A program made the translations under genes and the position numbers. A DNA stretch of 64,000 nucleotides, from assembly GCA_001414485.1 (NCBI GenBank), contig LLEY01000234.1, positions 1 through 64,000 of the forward strand. Reading direction: 5' to 3'. Shown here one piece after another: positions 46,999 to 57,562 of the stretch (position 1 is its first letter; the number at the start of each line of letters is the position of its first letter). The notes beneath the pieces are model-generated. The model was not told where the DNA came from. It searched no databases and saw nothing but the letters and a program-made list of their open reading frames with translations. The DNA is from Calycina herbarum. Lineage: Eukaryota; Ascomycota; Leotiomycetes; Helotiales; Pezizellaceae.

Positions 46999-47178
46999 AA
47001 TAAAAGCGGCAGTAGACCCCAACAAGGAGCTTGAGAGCAATTGAAGCAATTCTTCTACAATTGACAAGTGATTGATATACTTGATCGAAGGTTCCAGCGC
47101 ACAAAAGCCCTAGGATAATTGTTCAAATCCTTCTAGCAACTCCGATCAATGAGGCGAGTCCTTACTGCCGCTTTTATT
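46999..47178. repeat. Inverted repeat pair, 16 bp, about 150 bp apart
   Basis: AATAAAAGCGGCAGTA at 46,999-47,014 is the exact reverse complement of TACTGCCGCTTTTATT at 47,163-47,178, with partial pairing beyond the ends. It could be the ends of a short non-autonomous element or a hairpin. No target duplication was found. Confidence 0.5.
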
Positions 47179-47776
47179 ATACATCGCGAGATACTTCAGC
47201 TGGATTTGTGTCTCGGAACATTGCATAAAAACATAGGCAGCAGGAATCAAGTAAAGTTAGAATCGCAGGGACTATAAGTGATAGAGGTACGTGAATTAAA
47301 TTTTTTGGGAGCAATTGGTTGTGGTGGCGGTGGTGATAAAAAGATACAGGGTTGGTTCCTTAGGGTGTGGAAACAATAACCGATTTTAGGTGCCCAAGAA
47401 AATACAATACATGAACAACTCAACCAAGAAAAATGAGAAGAACAAACGAGAGTAGAGGTTGAAGAGAGAAGTGCATTTCGTATGCTGATTGTTTAGCACT
47501 TTATTGGAATTGTAGAACAACAAAAAAGAGGAAAAGTTGGGGGGCTGGGGGAAAGTCGGTTAATACTGCCCTTTACAGTAAGTAGCTTGTCACGCTTGTT
47601 CAGCAAGGGACTTTGTATGGAGCGAGGTGACGACATTCATTTTGCTGTCGCCATCGCGACTTTCCAATTCAGCTGTTAGGATCAACTAGACAGTAACGCA
47701 TTTTTCAGCCTCAAGCCCCAGGTCAACAGTTGCTTTCACAATGTTTTCTTTCTCAAAACACGCAAGTTCAATTTGA
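47179..47776. other. Intergenic, UVE1 upstream region
   Basis: This non-coding stretch is purine-rich around 47,300-47,560. It probably holds the UVE1 promoter. No specific element could be assigned. Confidence 0.4.
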
Positions 47777-50100
47777 ATGTCGCATCTCCTTTCATACCTG
47801 CGCGTCAGCAGAAACCTTCTCTCAACAAAACTTCATTCACATCAATTTCAACGTCCAATTTCTAGCGCAATGCCACCTAAGCGCAAGAGATCGACGATTG
47901 ATCCCTCTGTCGGTCCGAAAATTGAGCCGAACCCGACTTTGGCAAGGAGGACTTCAACTCGCGGAAAGAAAGCCAAGATAACGATGAACCCAGATCAAAA
48001 TCCTGATATCGTGGATGGAAAGGCAGCCTTGCGAGCGAGTCCAGATGCCGACGAGAAAGGAGAGTCTCTGGACGTGGAAAAGGTCATCCCACCCAAGCCA
48101 CCAATCACACCCCAGAGAGCGAAGGGAGATGCAACAAAACCAGTACCAACAGAAGAGGACGATAGCGATTCGTCCCTTTCAGACGTACCGTCGCAAATAC
48201 CCACACCAGCACGTAAGAAACCTCGAAAAACACCGACCAAAAGCTCAGTTTCCGCAAAGAAAGGATCCGATGAAATCAAAATTTTCAAAGCAGAGCAAGC
48301 CGCGAAGAAGGCTGCTGAGAAAGTCAAGGTTAAGAAAGAGGATGATGGGGATGACGAGTGGGATAAACGACAAGACCCTGATGGCGACGAAGAGGGTCCT
48401 GCTGAGGAGGTGGATGTATTGAAGCGAGAAGCTGGTCGACCGCCCCCTGTCAATAGTGATTACTTGCCGCTACCATGGAAAGGTCGACTAGGTTATGTTT
48501 GTTTCACCAATCCAAAACGAATCGCAGATTACTGACTCTTTGATAGGCCTGTTTGAACACGTATCTTCGCTTCTCCAATCCTCCTGTTTTCACCTCAAGA
48601 ACATGCCGCATAGCATCGATAGTTGAGCATCGACATCCTCGAAAAGACCCCTCCCAACCCGAACACGCCACTAAAAATAGACCTGATAAATCAAAACCAG
48701 CTTCAATTAAACGAGGCCAACGGTACGTCGAAGAAATCTGCCTAGCAAACGTGCGAGATCTCCCCAAAATGTTTCGATGGAACGACAATTACGGAATAAA
48801 GTTCATGCGTTTGAGTTCTGAGATGTTCCCCTTCGCAAGCCACGCTGAATACGGTTATAAACTCGCCCCTTTCGCATCTGACGCGTTGGCCGAAGCTGGA
48901 AGGGTAGCCGCAGAGTTAGGTCATCGAATTTCAACACACCCAGGACAGTTTACCCAATTGGGTTCCCCAAGAGCAGAAGTAATTGCAAATGCATATAGAG
49001 ATCTGGAATATCACGATGAAATGCTTTCGCTTCTCAAACTTCCCGAACAGGGTAACCGAGATGCGGTCATGATCTTACATTTGGGTGGAACATTTGGGGA
49101 TAAAGCCGCAACTCTCGATCGATTTCGAGAGAACTACAAAAATCTCTCTCCATCTATCAAAATGCGAATTGTCCTCGAAAATGACGATGTTTCTTGGTCT
49201 GTCCATGATCTCCTTCCCCTCTGCGAGGAGCTGAATATTCCATTGTGTTTGGACTTCCATCACCACAATATCATTTTCGATTCCTCGCAGCTCCGCGAAG
49301 GAACACTCGATATCATGTCTCTCTATCCACGCATTAAAGCAACATGGGATAGGAAAAAGATCCGTCAGAAGATGCATTACAGCGAGCCTTGCCCGGATGC
49401 TATCACGGGCCGCCAACGCCGAAAGCACAATCCAAGACCAGCTGTACTACCCCCTTGCCCCGACGACATGGATTTGATGATCGAAGCCAAGGACAAAGAA
49501 CAAGCCGTTTTTGAATTGATGCGAACTTTCAAGTTACCAGGCTGGAATACTTTCAACAACGTCATTCCGTACGAGCGAACAGATGACAACAAGCCGGTCC
49601 CCAAGAAAACCAAGAAGAAGAAAACAAAAAAGCAAATCGCATCTGAAATCGAAGAACACGGAAAGGAATTCAGTGAAGAAGAGGAACCTCTGCAAGAACA
49701 AGTCCCAGAAGCTGAAATCGGTATGGGTGGTCCAGAAAACCGCGTGTACTGGCCCACCGGCATGGAAGAATGGTTGCGTCCGAAGAAGCGGGAGATGAAG
49801 AAGAAGAATGGGTTTGACGAAGAGCAGATCTTTAAAAATCCTACCCCGGCAAATTTTGCAGCAAGGAAAGCAATCCAGGCAAGGAATGCCGCGCCGTTAG
49901 GTAATGATATAAGGGCTATGCTGGATGAAGCAAAAAATTTGATGGATGTGAAGAAGATATTGGATGGCGTTAAGGCAGGCATGGCTGCGAAAGAAGACGT
50001 TGACCCGAAAGTGCCCGTTAAGAAACCAACACCCGCCAAGAAATACAGTACGACAAAACGGGAGGAAACCCCGAGTACTTCCAGTGGAGATGAGTTTTAA
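47777..50100 (+). CDS. uve1: UV-damage endonuclease UVE1/UvdE
   Basis: Exons 47777-48496 and 48547-50100 are separated by a 50-nt intron in phase 0. The enzyme nicks DNA 5' to UV photoproducts and abasic sites, starting an excision pathway independent of classical NER. The TIM-barrel UvdE domain (about residues 240-560 of the long form) shows RWNDNYGIKFMRLSSEMFPF, HRISTHPGQFTQLGSP, MILHLGG, RIVLENDDVSWS and LCLDFHHHNI, carrying the metal-binding His/Glu/Asp. Basic/acidic low-complexity tails flank it (KKTKKKKTKKQ; PPKRKR at the second Met). Two in-frame starts exist: Met 47,777 adds MSHLLSYLRVSRNLLSTKLH and 11 more residues, a good mitochondrial presequence; Met 47,870 starts directly with a nuclear-type basic tail. 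The long form has 757 residues and the short form 726. Confidence 0.95.
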
Positions 50101-51691
50101 ATATCTCAATCAACCCATGAGTGCAATGAGGACAAATGTTCACGCCACCGCACGTGACAACTTCCTCCGCCCCCAATTCCATGAAGAACAGAGTGACTCA
50201 TGATTCTGATCTCTGCTTCAATTGGGGATTTGGGTAATCAACTGAGGAATAGGGAAAATCTCTTTCATGATGCCGTTGTGCACTGCGATAATGTTCTTAT
50301 TTCTTTGGACAAGCTATTATCTGCGCACAACCAGCATAGTGCATTTCGTCAAAGTAGATCTCAATATTTGGGCGAGACTTGCGAGTTTTCCAGAATTGGA
50401 ACCTTTCATCGAGTCCTGTGTCTAGGCAGTACGCGCCATGTGTTTGAAAGTCTCTAGCACGTTCGAACTAGGCGAGATCAGCCGCTGAGAAGGACAAAGA
50501 AGTTCTAAGTCGAGCGTATCAGGAGCCGCGAGCAAGCTCTCAGTTCCCTTCCCAAGAACTTGACATTTCCAGTTATCTTCTGATCGCCATGCTCCTTAAG
50601 ATGGTTTACATCCCACATGAGCTAAACGCGTGGCAGAATCGAAATTCTTCAAGAGTACTTAGCAAGTTGAAGCAATCGCCAAAAAGCTAGCGGAACCCAG
50701 GCATTGTCCTAAGACTCTTTGAATATCGAAGATTCTCAAAACCCATAGTACAATAAAAATCTTCGGATGTTGTTACTTCGCTCCTATTATTCCGACCGAG
50801 CTCGGTTGAATCAGTCTCTGCTCAAACGATCCAACTCTCGGAAATGGATAGGAGAATGAACGAGGAAACGACGAAGTTGAGGAATGATATCTCTGTAAGT
50901 TCATCTGAGAATACTACTTCCTTAAACTATTTATTTTGTCACCATCGCCTTGGAGGGATGGTCCACGAAACAGCAATGGAATTGGCAATGTGCATTGCAT
51001 CCAAACTTTCAACCTACCCCAGCCCAGGTACCTGCAGTACAGCAGTACCCCACAGGCTATCTACTACCACCATTCGGTGGCGTCTAACTCAATTTCTATC
51101 GGAATGGTCAATTGGCGATGCCGCGTTTTAACGACGACGGTGCATCATGCAAAGTTCTAAGATTTCTCGCTGTCCTCCTCGCTCTCCTCACAAAGGACGG
51201 ATTTTTCCACTTGGCTATCACCACCTCCACCAACACTCGCAGCTTCCGCACTGGAAGTTACGATGTCGCCATCCGCCTCCTAGGACTCACCCAGTACAGT
51301 AAGTTCTGCTGAATTACTGTTTTTTTGGACTCACCTGGTACAAAATAACTGAACTACCACTCTCAAGATCTGATTGAAAAGGATGAAACAAGGCATGAAG
51401 ACAATATTACAGTAAGTTCATTCAAGAATAATCCTTTCCCAAGCTGTCTAGCACAAAACAATTGAACTAACACTCTTACTCAAGGCCTAAAAGAAGAGGG
51501 TTGTGGCGGTTGCCCCATTCACCAAATTCTCAACACGTGACAAAAAACAACCCTTCCCCTTTTTTAGCCGACTTTTTCAGGCACGCCCACCATCAAAACA
51601 GCAGACACCATCCGTTCGCACAATCTTTGTTCATCATCATCATTGCAACATCACCCCTCACCAATCGCAATACTAGCAACCACTGGCAACA
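50101..51691. other. Intergenic, nothing recognised
   Basis: This 1.6-kb interval has only short open frames. One at 51,118-51,312 starts with a hydrophobic stretch but lacks other support. GTAAGTTC-type strings recur near 50,895, 51,300 and 51,413 without a clear period. Confidence 0.4.
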
Positions 51692-53226
51692 ATGACGAAC
51701 GATGAGAAGAAGTGCTGTTCGCACAAAGATGACGAAACACCAGTGACGTCCAACATGAGGGGCGCTGAGGAGGAGGAAGAAGAAGAGGATGGAGAAGAGA
51801 CGAGCCCGCCGCCCCCAAGGAGGCCAACCCGCCCTCCTCATGCAAATCCACGCGAGTTCCCACGTTTCGTGCCTCGCGTTGGAGGTGGAGACTCGTGGAG
51901 AGACGGGGCAACAGCCGACAACCTTCTTCTGCGCCCTTTGGGCAGATATCTCGCTCCCGCGGCATACGCGAGGCGTGGTAGGGATATTGATGAAGACCAG
52001 GTGGGGTTTCCAACGCGCTTAGAAGGACGGGGAATACCAGAGGCCATTGCGAGTCGGTATTCCACCCAAGACGCATTGAACTGTGAGCGTGGACGAGCTC
52101 TTTGGAGCTCAGCTCACAGCAGTACTCGCACGTATCAGGGTAGCAGCGGTACTGACGTCGATTCCAACAGCACTGGTGAAACTGGAAGCGGCGTAGTTCA
52201 GTCTACACCCTTAGAGTTTGACGAGCTTCCAGCGGAAGCTAGTGCTGTTGGAGGAGGCGGTTCAATGCGTCCGGAACCAGTTCGTAGACGATTCGGTTTA
52301 CGACCAGTTGGCAGTGATGACGACGACGACGAATCCTCCTCCGACGACCTCATCGGAAGCGCACCCCTCCCATACGGTGGTCGCCCAGGTCCTGCTCCAG
52401 TTGCAGCACCTGCTCAAGCACAAGTAAGAAATAATTTCATTTCCCATTCATTTCTTTCTTGAAACAATGAACTAACAATGTACAGCCCCGGGTCCCTGAT
52501 GTCTCCAATGGTCTCAGAGTAGATCCTGGTGTAAGTCCAACGAACCCCAACATTCTTTTGATCAATATGTCTAATATCTATTCTCAGCTTGTGGCCAGAA
52601 TGAGTGAACGACCGACCAATTCCGCCCAAATCGTCGCACGCCTTCGAAACCGCCGCCCCCAATTCATGGGCCAAGCCCTATGGGACCACTTTGTTTATAT
52701 CACGAATGAGCAGAGAGAAGGCACTGTGCCCTGGGAAACCACCGCAGAAGCAATGGCGCGGCTCGACCACATCTACAACCTCACAATGGCACGCCTTCGC
52801 TCGCACGGTTTCAACAATGAAGGCCAACATGAACGAGAAGCCAACCCCGTCGCCTCCCAATACCGCAAGAAGCCATTTCCCGTCCAAAAGAAGAAGGAGG
52901 AGTTTGAACACTTCCCCAAGGAACAATACCGCTTAGCGAATAAGGGGATGATGGAGAAGTATGGGGATTCTAGGAAGAACCTAGGAACTGGTGCTTGCAC
53001 CAAGAAACTTGCTCAGGTTATGGGGAGTGGTGTTTATTGGGGGGAATTGATGGGGGAGCTTGAGAAGAGGGAGGCAGATGGTTGGGTTAATCGGCGTGGA
53101 AAGGGGAAGAAGGGAAAGGGAAAGGATGAGACCACCACCAAGACCCCCGCCAAGAAGCGCAAGAGAGACGAGGATGATGATGGAGAGGAGAGGGAGGATG
53201 CCGAGGATGACGATGAGGAAGAATAG
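51692..53226 (+). CDS. Hypothetical low-complexity nuclear-type protein
   Basis: I do not recognise the family. Three exons (51692-52423, 52486-52530, 52588-53226), with introns of 62 and 57 nt and phase 0 throughout, give 471 residues. The N-terminal half is disordered: an acidic run (EEEEEEEDGEE), Pro/Arg stretches and Ser/Asp-rich text (SDDDDDESSSDD). The central part (~260-400) looks folded (QIVARLRNRRPQFMGQALWD, WETTAEAMARLDHIYNLTMA, FEHFPKEQYRLANKGMMEKY). The C-terminus is Lys-rich then acidic (KKRKRDEDDDGEE), typical of nuclear proteins. The tiny 45-nt middle exon is supported by consensus splice sites and the frame on both sides. No signal peptide was seen. Confidence 0.75.
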
Positions 53227-53439
53227 AGGAAGAAAAATTGTATTGATTATTGTACCAATGAATGAACAATGGTATATATACACAAAATGATGAGAGAAAC
53301 GGGATATTTGTGACCTACTGTGTATCAACAACATAAGCAGACATCAATAGCAAGAACTGGGGGAACCCCATTTACTAAGAAAGGTTTCAAGTAATTGATT
53401 CTTTGTATAATTAACCTCGATATTATAGGGTAATATAAT

Positions 53440-54078
53440 CAAATAGATGTTGTGTACCATGGTGCGAGCGTATACGAGGTATACGCGTATGAGCCATGGT
53501 ATATGCGTATACCATGATTCTTTGAAACTTTGAATTCACGAGCGTATATTATTCCGACAATCAAAGGCTATGGTGTATACGTATATATATTCTTTGAAAA
53601 AAGTGAGGCTATTCCCACTTTTTTCAGACTTCTTTAGCTTCTTTCTTCCAGCCCCCTTTCTGGCCCCCCCTCTACCCCTCTTTTTAATTACTTTTGGAGG
53701 CCTTGTAGCTATAATTACTCTAGCTACTTCTTCTTCTCCTTCTCCCTGGTTCTCTACCGCATCTACAAAGTTATCCTCTTCTTCACTTACTTTAGTAGCT
53801 ACAATAGTAGCTCTCTTTCGCTTCCTTGAGGCTCTCTACATTGCAGCCACTCCTAACCGGTTATTAGTCTTTTGCCAGCAAACACCCAGCGCCACAGTTC
53901 TCTCTTTCTTTGCCTTACTAGAAGATAAGGTCCTAATTGGCTAGCTTAGTTCTCCTATCTCCTTATTCATCTCAGAGTGCTAGAACCGGCCTATGATAAG
54001 GCTAAAGTGAGACACTAACTAGTACCCCCTAGGGCAGTACTCTACTACCCTACATTATATACGCCTTTGCTTACCTAC
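53440..54078 (-). mobile_element. Fragment of a DNA transposon (3' end and possible transposase tail)
   Basis: On the minus strand a frame from ~53,944 to 53,570, with one internal TAG, encodes a basic, Gly/Arg/Lys-rich segment (RKRKRATIVATKVSEEED, then RGRGGARKGAGRKKLKK) resembling the C-terminal tails of fungal pogo/CENP-B-like transposases. Left of it the sequence becomes densely palindromic (GCGTATAC-GAG-GTATACGC at 53,468-53,486 and ATGGTATATGCGTATACCAT at ~53,497-53,516), as terminal regions of such elements can be. On the right it is cut by an LTR at 54,079. The transposase assignment is tentative. Confidence 0.4.
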
Positions 54079-54340
54079 TGTGATGGCCAGCCATCGGAAT
54101 TGCCGAGGTTACGTGCCTGATAGGTTACGTCACGGATATTATTTCAGGAGAGTAAGAGTTAGACTGGTTTCGGACTTTGTTATTGTCCGACCTCTTGTAT
54201 ATAGATACTCTTACTCTCTCTACAGGGAAAACCAATTTAGTCTTTTCCTTTGTATTAGAGCCTAGTATTCGGATATGTTATTCTATCGAACGTACTCCTA
54301 TATACCTCTTTTGTAGTAGTATCCGTTTCGTGCCGTTATA
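54079..54340 (+). repeat. LTR copy, inverted relative to 13,404-13,684
   Basis: It starts TGTGATGGCCAGC at 54,079 and ends near TGCCGTTATA at 54,340. It matches the minus-strand LTR at 13,404-13,684 over the whole length with small gaps. It carries more C-to-T and G-to-A type changes (e.g. TTAGTC for TTGGTC), suggesting stronger RIP. The expected leader does not follow it, so it is a truncated or solo copy joined to another element. Confidence 0.8.
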
Positions 54341-54349
54341 ATCGATAGC

Positions 54350-55048
54350 CTTACTTCTCCTTTTAAAGCTTAGCAAAAGCTTCCTTATAGCTAAACTTAT
54401 TACTAAACGTATTACAGAGGATATCTAACATGCCTTCTACTAAGTATATCGTAGTAAATTCGCCGGCGTTGTTAAGGTAGGGGTTGATATACTTACGTGC
54501 TTCTCCTTCTAAAGTTAATAAGACGTAGGTCATTTGTTTTAATTCGGTGGGAAACCAGTCAGAGTTAGCGCGAAGCTTAACTTTAAGATTAATAATATAT
54601 AATCGTAGCTTAGTAGCAGATCGGCGGCTACTACCAAACTTGGCTAGGTCAGCGTAGGGGGCGGATCGAGTAGGGGAGTGAATTCGGAGTTGCTCGATTT
54701 AGTTTCGTAACTCCTTGATTTAAGGGTTGCTTGCAGGGGCAGGAGCAGCTTAGAGGTGCTGGAGGCGATGGATCTTATTATTGAGAGTCGTAATACGGTT
54801 GTTGAGCTCAGCGGTTTATCGATTATACTCGTTGGCGTCTTATAGAGCATCTGCTTTAATAGATTATTAAGCTCGCTTAGCGATATGCTATGCTTACACC
54901 GTAGTGTCTTTGTCGATAGTAGTTAGTCATAGAGCGAGAGTAGGTCTTGTAGGCCTTGCTAGAAGGTGTCTTCGTTTTTATTAATAAAAGTTCTAAGCGT
55001 ACCATTATCAATAGCAGCTTGGAGTTCTTAGGCAGTGAATTCAGGCAT
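54350..55048 (-). pseudogene. Retrotransposon gag fragment, broken
   Basis: On the minus strand an ATG at 55,048 starts MPEFTA, followed by TAG/TAA stops. After a frame change, the capsid-like block SRRSATKLRLYIINLKVKLR, NSDWFPTELKQMTYVLLTLE-GEA and FTTIYLVEGMLDILCNTF-SNKF is readable down to ~54,360. This is the usual gag text of fungal Ty3/gypsy elements. The rest of the element is missing; the sequence stops at the LTR copy of a different family to its left. Confidence 0.7.
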
Positions 55049-55169
55049 GATGAATTCGAGGCAAAGGCAAGGGCAAGGGCAGTAGGCAATAGCGAGGGGA
55101 AAGGTGTTTCAAGGACGGTGGGTATAGCGACGATGTGTACGCTGTATAAGTAAAAGAAGGCGAACAATA

Positions 55170-55287
55170 TGTTATAGTGGGGATCAAAGAATAGATTGTT
55201 CGCAAGGAGGGAAGAGAGAAGCTCTTCCCTGGCTATTTATACATCTGTGGAAGGATGTATCCGCAATCTCGCTTAGCGAGCCACTCA
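55170..55287 (-). repeat. Possible 5' LTR of the gag fragment
   Basis: On the minus strand TGAGTGGCTCGC at 55,287 to CTATAACA at 55,170 has TG...CA ends and a TATAAATAG promoter-like stretch, 122 bp upstream of the gag ATG. No second copy or target duplication is present, so the limits are guesses. Confidence 0.35.
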
Positions 55288-57562
55288 AAAGCGAGCCTAT
55301 TCACTAAATCAAAAACTCTTACACTCAATTATTCCAAAGCTTTCAAAGGTCATTATTAAACAGACACTGTTCAGATGTAGATAGTGTAGCCTCTTACGCT
55401 ATCTTCTTCTAGACTTTCATTAGATAATTCAAGTTTCTCAAAGCTTTCAAATAATAAGTAGAGACTATTCAGATGGAGATATTATACTCTCTTATACACT
55501 TTTTCCCTATTCTTCGACCAAGGAAATCAATGATTCTCAAGCTTTTCTAATAATATTATCAAATGGATGTCGTTCAGCTACAGGCTCTTTCTCTGTCAAA
55601 GGTACTCTAGAGGTACTAATTTTAGTTATATTTTGAGCATCCAAAGCCATTTGAGTAATGTTTTCAACGAATGTCTCTCGTATATATACTAAATTATAGT
55701 ACGTTCTCGTTTATCCTTCTCCTCGATTATCATTTTCTACTGTTCTGATTGATTACCTAAAAACTTTTGAAACAACTACAAGCTAGAATTTCCTATTCTT
55801 CTAAACTTTTATAAATAATAAATACAGTTCTCCTATACTTGTTCTATCAATCTTCAGAATATCATGTATCTAGAGCTTATATCTCGCTATCTCCAAATTT
55901 CAAACTCGCAGTTTGAAATTCAAAGCTCAGCTGCCCGGAAAATATGTCCCATCATAATATCAGCTTAACCTCAATTCCATACATATCAATATTCAATAAC
56001 AGGCGTAGTAGAATACTCATCGAATCTACTTTCTCAGTGGTCCACAGACTCGGAGAACGAACCTGAATCACAAGTTGTCAAACTTGCATTCCTCGTTTGA
56101 ATCTTCGGAGAAAATTTGAATGGCATTCCACCAATTACCTAGGGTGGCGAGAGTAACTACATAAATCAAATTTCAAAAAACAACCATGTAGACAAGCTTC
56201 TTCATAACAAGAAAGACCAGAAAATGGACACTTTTCATCATAAATTTCTCCATATGTATGATGGATCGTAGCGCGAAAGTAACAAACAACCTCAAACAAG
56301 TAATTCAATTATACGAACCGGTTTAGAATACTCAACTCTAGTTATCCCAAGTCTCCTAGAACAATCAAAGTAATTGTTGCAGATGCTTCTAGAACAATAT
56401 CTTAGAACAACGACTTAAACTCTTACTACTTGGGAAGTCGCGGGGTAACTACACCTCTTTCCAACTTGATGTGGATAGATAGTAATCTCAATTAAAGTTG
56501 CGTCTAAACCTCTTGTTAACCTACCGCTTGATAAGCTTCTACGATCGATACCAGGAGAGTATGTCACAACTCTTCAGGTCTGCTATATATCGAGGTCGTG
56601 TATGACAAATTCATACTTAAACAAATCAACCGAGGAAACCCTAATTATTCAAAACTTCCAAATACCAAGTATTTTCAAAACCTCCGTCCGAGCAATTCAG
56701 TCATCCTAGTGTTTTATATGATTATATCTATCGGATGTTTAATAGAGCTCTTATATACCCCCTTTCAATTTTTGTGTACGAAGTATATAAGAATGAATCC
56801 GTAGTATATACGCCAACGAAGAAATAATGAATTAATAATATAAACCGTAAATTTCCAATATCGTAAGAAACTGTATAGAAGTTATTGTTTATAAAACCTT
56901 CAAAAACCCTAGCATTTTACCTCCATTTAACCAGACAAATTAACTACTCCGCCTGCACCACCCATATTAGGTCCGAGCCCCCCCCGAGATAGCTCAGGTA
57001 CTCAGAGTAGTGTGGGTAGTACCCCAGTACTCTACTATAAATACTCATTTATCACACTATGATAAAAGGACGAGACAGTTGGAGTTACGAGTAAAGTATG
57101 CAAATTAATAAGACCAAAACAATTAGGACAATCAACAAACCCCAATCAAATAATAAATATGTAAAATTCGTCAAAAAAAAAAGGGTGCCAACAAGAATAT
57201 TCCTATCTGGTATAGTATCCATTCCTCGCAATCCCATACCCGAGAATTAATACATCCAAGGACCGGCCTTCATCCGATCCAAATCTATAAACCACTTGAA
57301 AATAGCGTAAATATCCCAAAGAACAAGAACGCCTTACTCACATCCACCCTTCCATCCTCAACCCCCTAGATAGCCGAAAAAATATGGATAGGTTGAAATG
57401 AAACCAAGAACAAGAAGAGAAGATTCAAGTCAGAGTCTTAAGCATAGCGCGAACCAACTTCGGCGGCGGACCTATAGCAAAAACCCTGTCAGCAAATGCC
57501 TTGCCAAAAATGGGCAAAAATAACCCACCAAAGAATGGAAGCCAGAAACAATATCCAAGGAT
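55288..57562. other. AT-rich non-coding region with degenerate ~100-bp repeats
   Basis: CAAAGCTTTCAAA-type anchors recur at about 55,335, 55,439, 55,538 and 55,642 (spacings 104, 99, 104), each followed 30-40 bp later by TTCAGATG(T/G)AGAT or a relative. Beyond ~55,800 the sequence is AT-rich without a clear period. A short palindromic patch at 56,998-57,037 contains AGTAGTGTGGGTAGTACC and CAGTACTCTACTA, the latter also found at 54,035. No gene is supported. Confidence 0.5.

Noticed and set aside
51118..51312. Possible small secreted protein with hydrophobic N-terminus
   Set aside because: Acidic/polar residues precede the hydrophobic run, there are no Cys pairs or conserved pattern, and the frame is short.
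53570..53944. 124-codon plus-strand open frame rich in Ser, Leu and Phe
   Set aside because: It is the antisense of a Lys/Glu/Gly-rich minus-strand frame that looks like a transposase tail.
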